Shown here one piece after another: positions 1 to 9,484 of a stretch of DNA of 64,000 nt. The stretch comes from Shinella sumterensis (lineage in GTDB: Bacteria; Pseudomonadota; Alphaproteobacteria; Rhizobiales; Rhizobiaceae), in NCBI RefSeq assembly GCF_004514425.2, contig NZ_MYFN02000001.1:620001-684000 (forward strand). Direction: 5' to 3'. The notes under the pieces are model-generated. The model searched no databases. It saw only the letters and a list, made by a program, of their open reading frames with translations, and was not told the origin of the DNA. A program made the translations under genes and the position numbers. Each line of letters begins with the position of its first letter. Position 1 is the first letter of the stretch.

Positions 1-1
1 C

Positions 2-682
2 GGCCACGACGACTTCACCCTATGCCTCGGCTACAAGGCGAATGTCATCAAGGACTTTTTCCTGACGTGCCGGCCGCAGACATTTTCGGACTGCATCGTG
101 TCTGGTGAGGGACGGGTCGAACTCCTCGGGGATGCACAGGAACACTGGCGCATCGCGCTGATCGATACCGGAATCTGGCGCAATATCGGCGAACGCCTGT
201 GGGCCGTGCGCGAGCAGGTGCGCGGCGAGCGGATGTTTTTGGCCAATTACAGCGACGGCCTCACCGATGTTGATCTCGACGACATGATCGCCCGCTTCGA
301 GGCAAGCGGCAAGATCGCCTGCTTCCTCGCGGTGCGGCCGCCGCTCACCTACCATCTTGCCGATATCGATGAGGCGGGCCAGGTGCGGGAATTCCGTTCG
401 TCCGACCGGTCGGAGATATGGATCAACGGCGGCTATTTCCTGATGCGTCAAGAGATCTTCGACTACATGCGCGAAGGTGAGGAACTGGTTCTCGAACCCT
501 TCGAGCGGCTGATCCGGGACGACATGCTGATGGCGTACAAGCACGAGGGCTTCTGGCGCTCGATGGACACGCTACGCGACTGGCAGATGCTCGAGGAAAT
601 GGTGGAGCGCGGCGAGATGCCGTGGGTGCGTCAGACGGAAGGGGAGCGTGTTTCCCGGCTGCGCAAGGTGGGTCGATCATGA
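2..682 (+). CDS. rfbF: Glucose-1-phosphate cytidylyltransferase-like, 5' end outside window
   Basis: Nucleotidyltransferase that in its family joins CTP and glucose-1-phosphate to CDP-glucose, the entry to CDP-deoxysugars of surface polysaccharides. The open frame enters from the left edge; 226 residues are in view and perhaps 30 are missing, including the N-terminal nucleotide-binding GGxGTR loop. Visible family marks are LCLGYKANVIKDFF near the start of the fragment, ALIDTG about residue 52-57 and YSDGLTDVD, which corresponds to the YGDG(V/L)xDVD metal-binding stretch of RfbF (with Ser in place of the first Gly). The C-terminal GFWRSMDTLRDWQMLEE is typical of this family. The stop overlaps the next start by four bases (ATGA), so translation is probably coupled. 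Substrate is inferred from family resemblance; another NDP-sugar synthase remains possible. Confidence 0.8.
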   Translation, partial: GHDDFTLCLGYKANVIKDFFLTCRPQTFSDCIVSGEGRVELLGDAQEHWRIALIDTGIWRNIGERLWAVREQVRGERMFLANYSDGLTDVDLDDMIARFEASGKIACFLAVRPPLTYHLADIDEAGQVREFRSSDRSEIWINGGYFLMRQEIFDYMREGEELVLEPFERLIRDDMLMAYKHEGFWRSMDTLRDWQMLEEMVERGEMPWVRQTEGERVSRLRKVGRS

Positions 683-1332
683 AAATGCTGCCCCTTGCCT
701 CCGCCGGGCACCGGCTACGGGTCCTCTGCCTCGGCGCGCATGCCGACGATATCGAGATCGGAGCCGGCGGCACGATCCTCGGTCTGATCGCTGCCGGCGT
801 GGAGCTGGAGGTCTTTTGGTGCGTGATGAGTGCAACGCCGGAGCGAGCGACCGAAACGCGGCTCGCCGCGGCCGCCTTCCTTGAGGGCGCAGCCTCGGCG
901 ACGGTGGAGGTCTGCGGCTTCGAGGACAGCTATTTCCCAAGCCAGAGCCGCGAGATCAAGACATTCATGCTGTCCTTGCGCGACAGGGCAGAGCCGGACG
1001 TCATTTTCACCCACAGCCGCCATGACGCACATCAAGATCATCGAGAGCTAAATAAGTTAACAATGAATATATTCAGGGACCATTTCGTCTTAGAATATGA
1101 GATCCCGAAATGGGACGGGGATATCACGCAGCGTAATGCCTACGTGCCTCTCCAGCCCGGCGTGATCGATCGCAAGATCGATCTGCTCATGGCGCATTTC
1201 GCGACGCAACGGTCCAAGGACTGGTTCGACGCGGACGTCTTTCGGGGTTTGGCCCGCATGCGCGGGATGGAGTGCAGATCGCCCTCGCTTTTCGCGGAGG
1301 CTTTCACAATACGCAAGATGGCCCTGGCATAG
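679..1332 (+). CDS. PIG-L family deacetylase
   Basis: Zinc-dependent N-deacetylase of the LmbE/PIG-L fold, 217 residues. The metal site is visible: AHADD at residues 20-24 (family AHPDD, here with Ala for Pro) and HDAHQDH at 115-121. The downstream EYEIPKWDGD is common in the polysaccharide-associated branch. The start chosen is the ATG in the ATGA overlap with the preceding cytidylyltransferase; the open frame extends further upstream but only inside that gene. Sitting between a nucleotide-sugar synthase and export genes, it most likely deacetylates an N-acetyl sugar precursor or glycan, but the substrate cannot be read from the sequence. Codon use turns A/T-rich for a short stretch at about 1048-1075. 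Confidence 0.88.
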   Translation: MKMLPLASAGHRLRVLCLGAHADDIEIGAGGTILGLIAAGVELEVFWCVMSATPERATETRLAAAAFLEGAASATVEVCGFEDSYFPSQSREIKTFMLSLRDRAEPDVIFTHSRHDAHQDHRELNKLTMNIFRDHFVLEYEIPKWDGDITQRNAYVPLQPGVIDRKIDLLMAHFATQRSKDWFDADVFRGLARMRGMECRSPSLFAEAFTIRKMALA

Positions 1333-1399
1333 GACCGACAACACATTCGAACGCAGGCCCGGACTCGTAATTCTGACCAGGAAATTAGTGAGGGGTACC

Positions 1400-2200
1400 A
1401 TGGCGAGAAGTGACAGAGCGGATTTCGACGACCAGTCGATCGATATTTTCCGGGCAAGGAACGCGGTCGACAGCGATCAGGAGACGGAAATCAGGGTGCC
1501 GGTCGACCGGCGGCCTCAGCAATATGCCGCAAGCGACTATGTCGCGATCTTCGACAAGCGCAATCTCGATCGGGAATGTCTGGCAAACAGCCTGCATTCT
1601 CACCGTATCGGCATCAATGTCTTCACCTTTTCAGGGCTGGCCGCCTGGCAGCAGAGCAAGGCAAATCTCGGTACCCTTCGCGCCAGTCTCGTCAATATCG
1701 GCAGCAAGAGTGTTTCGGATCCCGGCCTGAGGGATGAGATCACGCAGCTTCTGACGACACTGGAACCGGTGCCGGTCGTGGTGCTGTCGGACAACCAGAC
1801 GCTTGAGCATGTGCTTGATGTCATCGATCTCGGGGTGCACGGCTTCATTCCGAGTTCGGTCGATATCGATGTCTGCATCGAGGCGATCGGGCTCGCCATT
1901 GCCGGCGGGCAGTTCGTGCCGGCCAGCAGCATATTGGCGATGCGCGGCCTGCTCGGCAGCTATCCGCAGAAATTCTGCAGCCGGGATGCCTTCACCGTGC
2001 GACAGGCGGCCATCGCCGAAGCGTTGCGGCGGGGCAAGGCCAACAAGATGATCGCCCGGGAACTCAATCTGTGTGAAAGCACGGTCAAGGTTCACATCCG
2101 CAACATCATGAAGAAGCTCGGTGCGACCAATCGCACGGAGGTTGCCTGCAAGTTCGGCGAGATCATGTCGGACGATGCCTATCAGAACAGCCGGATGTAA
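1400..2200 (+). CDS. LuxR-family transcriptional regulator with degenerate receiver-like domain
   Basis: 266-residue DNA-binding protein. The C-terminal quarter is a LuxR/FixJ helix-turn-helix: FTVRQAAIAEALRRGKANK, IARELNLCESTVKVHIRN, then IMKKLGATNRTEV. The N-terminal half has receiver-like spacing (PVVVLSD, then LGVHGFIPSSVDIDVCIEAI), but the strand where the phospho-accepting Asp should sit reads ASLVNIGSKS, so phosphorylation looks unlikely. I chose ATG 1400, which has GAGGGG five bases upstream, over an in-frame GTG at 1388. It directly precedes the Wzc-like and ExoF-like genes and probably controls exopolysaccharide production. No sensor kinase gene lies nearby. Confidence 0.85.
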   Translation: MARSDRADFDDQSIDIFRARNAVDSDQETEIRVPVDRRPQQYAASDYVAIFDKRNLDRECLANSLHSHRIGINVFTFSGLAAWQQSKANLGTLRASLVNIGSKSVSDPGLRDEITQLLTTLEPVPVVVLSDNQTLEHVLDVIDLGVHGFIPSSVDIDVCIEAIGLAIAGGQFVPASSILAMRGLLGSYPQKFCSRDAFTVRQAAIAEALRRGKANKMIARELNLCESTVKVHIRNIMKKLGATNRTEVACKFGEIMSDDAYQNSRM

Positions 2201-2226
2201 CCGGTTCCTATAACGGGAATAAAGCC

Positions 2227-4410
2227 ATGATCTGGTCGATGAAGCCGGCCGACCCGGAGGAACTTGTCCTTCCCCGGGTCCTGACAGTTGTTGTCGAACG
2301 GCGGCGGGCGATCCTCGCCTGCCTTGCCGGCGGTGTAGCTCTTGCTTTGGTCGGTTATCTCGACCAGCCGTCGCGCTACGGCGCCGAGGCGGTGCTGGCG
2401 CTCGATATGCGCAAGTTCCAGGCCTTGCCGACGGAATCCGTCGTTTCGCCGCTGCCGCAGGAAAGTCCGGTGCTGCGCACCGAGGTCGACATCATCAGTT
2501 CCCGCTCCATGGCCGAGCGGGTTCTGGCGCTTCTGCAGGCGCAAGGCATCGATGCCGCCAAGGGTTTCGGCCTCACGAAGGAGAACGCAACCGGCCAGCC
2601 GGCCTCCGGCCGCGTGAACCGTGTCGCGTCCGACCGGCGCGCCCTTCTCGACAGCCTCATGTCGGGGGTGCGCGTTACCAATGACGGCCGCTCCTATACG
2701 ATCTATGTCGCGTTCACCGGCATGGAGCCGGAGTTCACGGCTGCGGTGGCCAATGCCTATGCGGAGGCCTACATCAACTACCAAGTCGACGTGCAGACGA
2801 CGGCGACACGGCGGGTCAGCGACTGGCTCGGAACGCGCCTTGTCAGCCTGCGCAGCGAGCTGGAGCGCTCCGAACATGCGGCGACCATATTCCGTGAAAA
2901 ATCCGGCGTCGCCAAGTCGAACGGCACGACGCTGCTCGCCCAACAGATCGCCGGGCTGAACAACGAGCTGGCCCGGCTGAGGGCCCAACTCGCCGGCTCG
3001 CTCGCGCGTCTTGCGACAGCGGTCGACATCTCGGATGGAAAAGCCGGCCTTGCTCTTCCCGAGGTGTTGAATTCGGCCGCGATCCAGCAGTTGCGCAGCG
3101 AGGAAGCGCGCCTCAAGCGCCAGCTTTCCGCCATCAACGAAAGCGGTGCGATCAAGAATCCCCAAATCCCGGAACTCACCTCGCAGCTGGAGACGATCCA
3201 GAAGCAGATCGACGCGGAGGTGGCCCAGATCATCGACAGCCTGCGAACGGAAATCGAGGTTACGCGACGCCAGCAGACCGGGCTGGAGGCGAGCCTGAAG
3301 CAGCTCCAGGCCGAGATGTCGCGCGCCAACGATGCCCTCGTGCAGGCCGACCAGCTCGATCGTGAGGCCAGCGCCAACCGGGCGATCTACGAGAGCTATC
3401 TGACGCGCTACAAGCAGACGATCGAACAGGATGGCATCGCGATGGCCGAGGCGCGCATCATCTCGCGCGCGGTGCCGTCCTCATCGCCATCAAGCCCGAG
3501 CGCGTCCGCCTGGCTCCTGGGCGGGTTGGTTTTCGGCCTCTCCGGCGGCGCGCTTGCAGCCCTTCTTCTCGAGCTGCGCGCCGGATACCTGCGCCGCGCC
3601 GATCCGGAGGAGGGCGGTGCCGGCATTCCGGTCCTCGGGCGTCTTCCTGAATTGTCCCCGTTGCAGCGTGCCGGCATCGGCGATCTCGTTCGCCATGCCC
3701 GCGAACCGTTCGCCCATGCCGTCGCCGACATCCAGAGCCGTCTGCGTCTTTCCGCACGGCCTGGGAAAACGCCGGTGATCGCGGTGACATCGGGTGCCGG
3801 CGGCGAGGGCAAGACACTCGTTGCTTCCTGTCTTGCCCGCTCGCTCGCCGCAACGGGCCTGCGCACGCTGTTGCTCGATGCAAACCTCACCGCACCCGGT
3901 GTCGCCGCCGAATTCGGTGCGCGACCGGTGCGCACGGTCGATACGATCGGTCCGCGCGAAGAGGTGGAGATCGGAGACTTCGTTCGTCACGATGGTCCCT
4001 CGGGGATCGACCTGATCTGCGCGGGCACGTCGAACGGTCCCGCGGAACATATTCTCGGGCACGGCGGCTTTGCGCGCCTCCTGACCACGCTGAGAAGTGC
4101 CTATGACGTCGTGGTGATCGACTCCACGGCGGTATCGAATGGTTCCGGCGCGTTGCTGGTTTCCGCGCTCGCTGACCGGACGATCCTTGTCGTCCCCCAG
4201 GGCGCCGACCGCACCGAAACCGACCGCGCCATCCGCAAGTTCGGCACCGCCGGCCTTACCATCGATGGCCTCGTCGTCAACGGGGCATGCCGCGCCACGC
4301 TGGAGCGCAGCAATGTCGTTTCCTTTGCCAACGATCATGCCGCTTCGACCGCCGACGGCCGCAAGCGCATGGAAATGCCCGTCGACTTGCCTTCGATCGT
4401 CGGTATGTGA
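2227..4410 (+). CDS. Wzc/GumC-like polysaccharide co-polymerase with BY-kinase-type ATPase domain
   Basis: 727-residue inner-membrane protein controlling chain length and export of exopolysaccharide. A first membrane helix lies near residues 29-47 and a second (WLLGGLVFGLSGGALAALLL) near 428-448. Between them is the Wzz domain followed by a long coiled-coil stretch about 200-400. The cytoplasmic C-terminus carries Walker A SGAGGEGKT at 521-529, Walker A' LLLDAN near 549 and Walker B VVVIDS near 629. The tail after the ATPase has no tyrosine cluster, so the autophosphorylation tail of classical BY-kinases is absent. The ATG follows a weak AACGGGAATAAAGCC leader. It is 12 bases upstream of the ExoF-like gene. 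Confidence 0.9.
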   Translation: MIWSMKPADPEELVLPRVLTVVVERRRAILACLAGGVALALVGYLDQPSRYGAEAVLALDMRKFQALPTESVVSPLPQESPVLRTEVDIISSRSMAERVLALLQAQGIDAAKGFGLTKENATGQPASGRVNRVASDRRALLDSLMSGVRVTNDGRSYTIYVAFTGMEPEFTAAVANAYAEAYINYQVDVQTTATRRVSDWLGTRLVSLRSELERSEHAATIFREKSGVAKSNGTTLLAQQIAGLNNELARLRAQLAGSLARLATAVDISDGKAGLALPEVLNSAAIQQLRSEEARLKRQLSAINESGAIKNPQIPELTSQLETIQKQIDAEVAQIIDSLRTEIEVTRRQQTGLEASLKQLQAEMSRANDALVQADQLDREASANRAIYESYLTRYKQTIEQDGIAMAEARIISRAVPSSSPSSPSASAWLLGGLVFGLSGGALAALLLELRAGYLRRADPEEGGAGIPVLGRLPELSPLQRAGIGDLVRHAREPFAHAVADIQSRLRLSARPGKTPVIAVTSGAGGEGKTLVASCLARSLAATGLRTLLLDANLTAPGVAAEFGARPVRTVDTIGPREEVEIGDFVRHDGPSGIDLICAGTSNGPAEHILGHGGFARLLTTLRSAYDVVVIDSTAVSNGSGALLVSALADRTILVVPQGADRTETDRAIRKFGTAGLTIDGLVVNGACRATLERSNVVSFANDHAASTADGRKRMEMPVDLPSIVGM

Positions 4411-4422
4411 GGTCTGGACGCC

Positions 4423-5679
4423 ATGGCACATCTTCACGCTACGCCACGTGATGACCAACGTTCCCGGTGGCGCACCCTTTTTCTGAAGGCATGCGCCTGC
4501 ATCCTGCTCCTTGCCGGCTCGGTTGCTCCGGCGAACGCGCAGGGACAGGAGTACAGGGTGGCGAGCGGCGACGTGCTGCGCGTCACCGTCTATGGTGATC
4601 CCGGGCTGAGCGGATCCTTCCCCATCGGGGCTGACGGAACGATCGGTTATCCGTTGCTTGGCAACGTCGCCGTGAGTGGCAGGCCCGTCGAAGAGGTACG
4701 CCAGGCCATCGATGCGGGACTGAAAGAGCATATCGCCAATCTGTCGGTTTCGGTCGTCGTGGAAACCTACGCGCCGGTGTTCGTCGTGGGTGAAGTTCAG
4801 AGGCCCGGCCGCTATGAATTCCGTCCCGGCATGATCGCGCTGGAGCTCTTCGCGCTCGGTGGCGGGCAGAAGGAAGTGCTGGCGCAGGGCGACAATGCCG
4901 GCGTGCGGCTCGCCGGCCTGCGCCAGGACTACGTCGATCTCGGCGCGCAGCTTCTCGGCCAGGACGTGAAGCGCGTCCGGCTCGAGGCGGAGCTGAACGG
5001 TCAGCCGTTCACCTATCGTCCGAGCGAGGAAATCGGCACGCCGGATCCGCGGATCGTCGATCAGATCGTGGAAGCCGAGCGCACGCTGTTCGAGCTGCGC
5101 CGCACGACGCTGGACGCCGAGCTGAAGAGCCTGGAGCAGCAGCGCGCCGGCTATGTCGACGAGATCGATACGCTGGAAAAGAGCGGCAAGCTGCGCAATG
5201 GCGAACTCACCTTGCTGGACGAGGACGTGAAGCTCGCGCAAAGCATGGTGGCGCGGGGTCTTACCTCGAAGACGCAGCTGCGGGACAAGCAACGGGAAAT
5301 TTCCGCCACCAACCGCGATGTGCTGGAATTCGGTTCCTTTCTCGCCCGCGCCCGGCAGAACCTGGTCGTGATCGACAGCCGCCTCGGTTCGTTGCGAGAA
5401 CAGCGCCGGGGCGAAGTCGCAGCGGAGTTGCGTGATCTGAACATCGATATCCTGCGCCTGCGCCGCAAGATGACCTACAGCCTGCAGGCGATGGCCGAGG
5501 CCGGCATCGCCATTGAACGAAAAGGCGGCGCGCGCCAGACGGCTTTCCGCTTTTCGGCCGTGCGGCTGGTCGACGGCAAGTACCGCGAAGTGCCGGTCGG
5601 CCAGACCGATCCGGTGCGGGCAGGTGATATTCTGCGGGTGAGCCTTGCCCTCGATACGGGCGATGTGGCGGAACGCTGA
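4423..5679 (+). CDS. exoF: ExoF-like polysaccharide export periplasmic/outer-membrane protein
   Basis: 418-residue export component resembling rhizobial ExoF in length and layout. A signal peptide covers about residues 20-40 (hydrophobic ACACILLLAG, then ANAQ). A poly-export domain follows (YRVASGDVLRVTVYGDPGLS), then an SLBB-type segment (APVFVVGEVQRPGRYEF, about 122-140) and a coiled coil at about 205-330. It presumably forms the export channel that pairs with the Wzc-like protein just upstream, and the two genes look co-transcribed. The downstream glycosyltransferase converges with a three-base gap, leaving no room for a separate terminator. ExoF identity is by family and context; other export paralogues share the layout. 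Confidence 0.85.
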   Translation: MAHLHATPRDDQRSRWRTLFLKACACILLLAGSVAPANAQGQEYRVASGDVLRVTVYGDPGLSGSFPIGADGTIGYPLLGNVAVSGRPVEEVRQAIDAGLKEHIANLSVSVVVETYAPVFVVGEVQRPGRYEFRPGMIALELFALGGGQKEVLAQGDNAGVRLAGLRQDYVDLGAQLLGQDVKRVRLEAELNGQPFTYRPSEEIGTPDPRIVDQIVEAERTLFELRRTTLDAELKSLEQQRAGYVDEIDTLEKSGKLRNGELTLLDEDVKLAQSMVARGLTSKTQLRDKQREISATNRDVLEFGSFLARARQNLVVIDSRLGSLREQRRGEVAAELRDLNIDILRLRRKMTYSLQAMAEAGIAIERKGGARQTAFRFSAVRLVDGKYREVPVGQTDPVRAGDILRVSLALDTGDVAER

Positions 5680-5682
5680 GGT

Positions 5683-6654
5683 CTATCGCTGGATCCTGGC
5701 GAGCAGGGAGCGCATGCGCGGCAGTGTGTCAGCTCGATGCAGCAGGTAGCCCAAAGGCGGCAGCACGGCGGTCGCCGGTGCCATGCGGAAGGCGAGCATC
5801 AGCAGCTTCCACGCTTCCCCGTTTCCCCTGAGCGCATGTGACACCGCCGACCAGTAGGCGCGTTCGGCGATACCGCGCCGGGCGCGACGGCGCAGCGTCT
5901 CCGCTCCGTCGAGCCATCGCCCTTCATGATAGAAGAAGCTCTCGGCGGCATCGGCCGTGTGGCGGATGTGCAGGGTCTGGTGCGCCCAAAGCTCGGTCGA
6001 GCGGTTGGCGTCATGCGAACGGATGCCGGCCTGGACGCAATCCAGCTCGGCCACGGTTCCATAAAGCGCAAGCCGCAGCCAGAGTTCGTAATCGTCGCTG
6101 TGCGGCAGTGCGGTCCGGTAGTGGCCTGCACGCTTCTGGACGCTGGTGCGCACGACGATGGACGGTCCAGGTATCTGAAAGACGCCGAGGCGGCAGAAGC
6201 GCTCGATGAAGGCTCGGCCGGTCATCAGCCTGAGTGGCGGATCGGCAGGCTGTGGTTCGATCTCCGGGATCGGCACGTCGCCCCGGATCGCCACGTCGCG
6301 GCCGTAGCAGAAGGCGATGCCGCAATCCCGTTCCATGACCGCGGTCGCCCGGCGCAGCGCACCCGGGACCAGAAAATCATCCGCGAAGAGCAGGAGGAAG
6401 TAATCGGCGCGCGCCCAGTCGATCCCTGCATTGAAGGAGGCATGAGGGCCGAGGTTCTCCGGCCGCAGAAGCAGCTTGACCCGTGAATCCGAGGCGGCGA
6501 GGCGTCTGGCGACGTCGACGCTGTCGTCCGTGGAGGCGTTGTCGACGATAAGGACGCGGATCTCGGCCATGTCTTGCGAAAGCACGCTGTTCACGCAGGC
6601 CTCGAGATAGCGGCCGTAATTGTAGTTGGGGATGACGACGTCGACGCTCGCCAT
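5683..6654 (-). CDS. Family 2 glycosyltransferase
   Basis: Inverting GT-A glycosyltransferase, 323 residues, expected to add one sugar to the lipid-linked repeat unit at the cytoplasmic face. The N-terminus is textbook GT2: VDVVIPNYNYGRYLEACVNS, then LIVDNASTDDSVD, and the metal-binding acidic motif LLLFADDFLVPGALRRA at about residues 88-104. No membrane helix is evident. It is the last of three leftward genes (pyruvyltransferase, flippase, this one); its start lies three bases after the flippase stop, implying co-transcription. Donor and acceptor cannot be predicted. Confidence 0.9.
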   Translation of the reverse strand: MASVDVVIPNYNYGRYLEACVNSVLSQDMAEIRVLIVDNASTDDSVDVARRLAASDSRVKLLLRPENLGPHASFNAGIDWARADYFLLLFADDFLVPGALRRATAVMERDCGIAFCYGRDVAIRGDVPIPEIEPQPADPPLRLMTGRAFIERFCRLGVFQIPGPSIVVRTSVQKRAGHYRTALPHSDDYELWLRLALYGTVAELDCVQAGIRSHDANRSTELWAHQTLHIRHTADAAESFFYHEGRWLDGAETLRRRARRGIAERAYWSAVSHALRGNGEAWKLLMLAFRMAPATAVLPPLGYLLHRADTLPRMRSLLARIQR

Positions 6655-6657
6655 GGT

Positions 6658-8133
6658 TCATGCTCCCGATGCCACGAGAAATCGGTGCAGCCGGCGGGCA
6701 CGGTCGCGGCCGGCATTCAGCAGAACCTGGAGTTCGATGAGAAACGGATGTCGCGTGGCAAGCAACCCTGCCAGCCAGCCACCGCCGGCAAGAAGGATTG
6801 CACCGGCAAAGACGAGAAGCCCTGCCTCCTGATGACCGGGCATCGCCAGGAGCGCGACAGGCCCGACTAGCGAAAATCCGGTGACGACGGCGCTTGGCAT
6901 CAGCGCCGCCGCAAGGCCGGACAGGGAAAAGCGGACGTGGCGATGCACGAAGGCGAGCGCGACCACCATCTGGAGGGGCAGCGAGACGAATTGGCTCAGT
7001 GCCATGGCCATCACGCCATGGAGGCTGGCGGCACAAAGGATGCCGGCGGCAAGGCAGCGCGAGACCAGGCTTGCCAGGAAGGCGTCCCTGTTGCGGCCGA
7101 GCGCGAGCAGAAGCGGTCCTGTCACGATGACCGGCAGCCAGAAGACGGCCGCGAGCGCCAGCACGCGAACGACGGGCACGGCCTCGGTCCATTGTGGCCC
7201 AAGCACGATACCGACGATCGAGGGGGCGAGGAGGGAGATCAGCACCACGCCCGGCCAGTAGAGGACGGACAGGTAGGCGAGCACGCCGAGATAGGTCTTC
7301 TCGATGTCGTGACCGTCGCGCACGCGGCTTGCCAGCGCGGGAAAGGCCATGCTGTAGAAGGCCGACATGATGATGCGGTCGGGGATGCCGCAAAGGGTGT
7401 TCGAGCGATTGTAAAGCGCGACCGAGGTCATGGAGGCGATGCGCCCCAGGATCAATTGCGGCACGGTTTCGTGCAGGCGTTCCACCACGAGCGCTGCGCC
7501 CTTGAACAGGCCGAAGCTCAGCACTTCACGCCAGCGCGCAAGGCCCGGGCGGAAGATCGCGGCTGCGGGTAAGGGTGAGCAGGTGACCGCGAGGATTGCC
7601 AGCATCAACGATCCCGAGAGCATACCCCATGCGAAGGCTATGGGCCCGAAGCCAAGGGCGGCTAACATGATTGTGAACAGTGCCGCGGTCAGCGAAACCG
7701 CCGTGCGGATGCAGGCGAGGACACCGAAGCCCATCTCGCGTCGGAGGAGCGCGATAACGGGCTGGGCGAGCGCCTCGATGACGCCTGCCACCGCTGCCAG
7801 CGAAAGGAAGAAGGAGAGATCCGGCGCGGCATAGAAGCGGGTGATGAGGCCGGAGAGGGCGACGAGGGCCGCGGCGATCATCACGCTGACTGCGACCTGA
7901 AGTGTCAGCGCGGTTCGCAACGTTTCGACGTCCACCGTGCCGCGCTGGATGAGGAAGTCCGATGTGACGAATTCGCGCGCGGAGAAGGCGACGACGGCGA
8001 TAGCCAGGCCCGTCACGGCCTCGCCGATCTCGCCGGGCGTCAGGATGCGGGCCACGATCACCAGCACGGTGAAATTGATCAGGAGCGCGAAATACTGCTC
8101 CAGCGATGCCATCATATACGCGCGTCGGACCAT
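6658..8133 (-). CDS. Wzx-type lipopolysaccharide/exopolysaccharide flippase
   Basis: 491-residue polytopic membrane protein of the MATE/MOP flippase superfamily (Polysacc_synt type), with about 12 hydrophobic segments beginning with QYFALLINFTVLVIVARILT. The family flips undecaprenyl-linked repeat units across the inner membrane. I chose the ATG at 8133 (MVRRAYMMASLEQYF), because the 70 residues upstream in the open frame are Cys/His/Arg/Pro-rich and unlike the family. A GTG three codons earlier (8142) is the alternative. About 112 bases separate it from the upstream pyruvyltransferase. Together with the pyruvyltransferase and glycosyltransferase it supplies repeat-unit assembly for the locus. 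Confidence 0.88.
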   Translation of the reverse strand: MVRRAYMMASLEQYFALLINFTVLVIVARILTPGEIGEAVTGLAIAVVAFSAREFVTSDFLIQRGTVDVETLRTALTLQVAVSVMIAAALVALSGLITRFYAAPDLSFFLSLAAVAGVIEALAQPVIALLRREMGFGVLACIRTAVSLTAALFTIMLAALGFGPIAFAWGMLSGSLMLAILAVTCSPLPAAAIFRPGLARWREVLSFGLFKGAALVVERLHETVPQLILGRIASMTSVALYNRSNTLCGIPDRIIMSAFYSMAFPALASRVRDGHDIEKTYLGVLAYLSVLYWPGVVLISLLAPSIVGIVLGPQWTEAVPVVRVLALAAVFWLPVIVTGPLLLALGRNRDAFLASLVSRCLAAGILCAASLHGVMAMALSQFVSLPLQMVVALAFVHRHVRFSLSGLAAALMPSAVVTGFSLVGPVALLAMPGHQEAGLLVFAGAILLAGGGWLAGLLATRHPFLIELQVLLNAGRDRARRLHRFLVASGA

Positions 8134-8245
8134 GCGGCTCACACTTTCGGGAAATGGCTGGAGGTCTGCGGTGTCTGGATCACGAGGTTCATTCCGATGG
8201 TTGCAAGCAGGATAGGCGCACGCGCGGCGATGCCCACTTGTCCAT

Positions 8246-9484
8246 TCAGCGTAGGGCATCCTGTACAAGTGGTAGGGTCTTGCCGCGCCGACGGACCAGC
8301 ACTTGTGCGAGAAGCAGATTCTGCTGACGCACGAGTTCGGCACGAATTGCCGTGTTGTGCCGGGCGATGACGTTTTCGGCGGCGGTGAGGTCGTCCAGGG
8401 CCATGTCCACCTGTCGCAGCACCAGCTCCACGTCGAAGCGCTCGATATGCTGGCAGAATTCGGCGCGGTCGAATGCGGCCATCAGCTCGTCGTTCTTCTC
8501 CGCATATCCAAGCGACAGGGCAGGGCGATTGAGTTTGAGGGCGCAGAGTAGATTGTGAAAGCGTGAAACGATGGCGACATCGACCTTCAAGACCTCATCC
8601 ATGACCGCTTGCAGCGAGGTCGTACGGGCCACCGAAAGCCGCCCGCGGCTGCCGGTTTCCGGAAGGGCGGCAAGGATATCGTCGAGCGCCTTTTCATCCG
8701 ATGTGTCGCCCATGAACAGGCGTACGTCGTGGCCGCCATCCATGAGCCGGCGTGCGACCTTCGCGATCTTCTCGACATAGGTGGCGTAGATGGCCTCCGC
8801 ATCGGCATGATCGCGCTCCCATCCGCGATATCGCATGACGCCGATGCCGATCGTTGCAGGCTTCTGCCGGTCACGCACGGCGTCGGATTGCGCCGGCGCC
8901 TGCAGCCCGAAGGCAAGATCGGGAAAGCGATGGTCGGGCGCGGTGTCGATGCCCAGGCCCCGGACGTAGCGCAGGGAAAAGTCGTCGCGATAGGAGCGAT
9001 ATGTGGCCATGCGCGCGGCCGATGTGAGGAACCAGCGACTGAGCGCACCGCGGATCGGGCCGGCACCGATGCTGACGAAGGCGATGCGGGCGCCGCGCAG
9101 CCTGGCGGCAAGGCACCACCAGTAAACGATGAACGGCCAGCCGAAGGGCGACTCCTGAAAGTCGTCCAGGATACCCGTCCCGGGGATCACCATCACATCG
9201 ACATCGCCCATTATGCGCAGGATCGAGGCAAGGCTGACGAGCCGGCCGAAATTGCGCCCTAGCCCACTTTCGAGCCAGCGCCGCGTTCGTGAGACAGAGG
9301 CCCTGTGGGCGCGCAGGCCTATCACGTCAAGTCTGAACCGCTCGCGGATCGCTGCCGGATTGGAGCAGACGCATAACAGGTTCGCGTCGGGAAGCGCGCC
9401 GCGCAGAAAGCCGAGCATCGCCTCAAGCGAGCCGTCGTTTCCCGAGTTTCCGGACCCGAATTGCCCGAGCAAGGCGATTTTCAT
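8246..9484 (-). CDS. Polysaccharide pyruvyl transferase family protein
   Basis: 412-residue enzyme of the CsaB/WcaK/ExoV-type family that transfers pyruvate from phosphoenolpyruvate to sugars as a ketal. Family marks are the N-terminal MKIALLGQFGSGNSGNDGS, the central VMVIPGTGILDDF and FVSIGAGPIRGALSRW, and the C-terminal VDVAIVSRFHNLLCALKLNR followed by SLGYAEKND. The result would be an acidic polymer, as in rhizobial succinoglycan and galactoglucan. It is the first of three leftward genes; its promoter must lie in the 216-base divergent gap before the glycosyltransferase at 9701. Confidence 0.88.
   Translation of the reverse strand: MKIALLGQFGSGNSGNDGSLEAMLGFLRGALPDANLLCVCSNPAAIRERFRLDVIGLRAHRASVSRTRRWLESGLGRNFGRLVSLASILRIMGDVDVMVIPGTGILDDFQESPFGWPFIVYWWCLAARLRGARIAFVSIGAGPIRGALSRWFLTSAARMATYRSYRDDFSLRYVRGLGIDTAPDHRFPDLAFGLQAPAQSDAVRDRQKPATIGIGVMRYRGWERDHADAEAIYATYVEKIAKVARRLMDGGHDVRLFMGDTSDEKALDDILAALPETGSRGRLSVARTTSLQAVMDEVLKVDVAIVSRFHNLLCALKLNRPALSLGYAEKNDELMAAFDRAEFCQHIERFDVELVLRQVDMALDDLTAAENVIARHNTAIRAELVRQQNLLLAQVLVRRRGKTLPLVQDALR

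Noticed and set aside
3490-5292. Minus-strand open frame of 600 codons opposite the Wzc-like and ExoF-like genes
   Set aside because: Antisense to two well-supported genes, with no family similarity.
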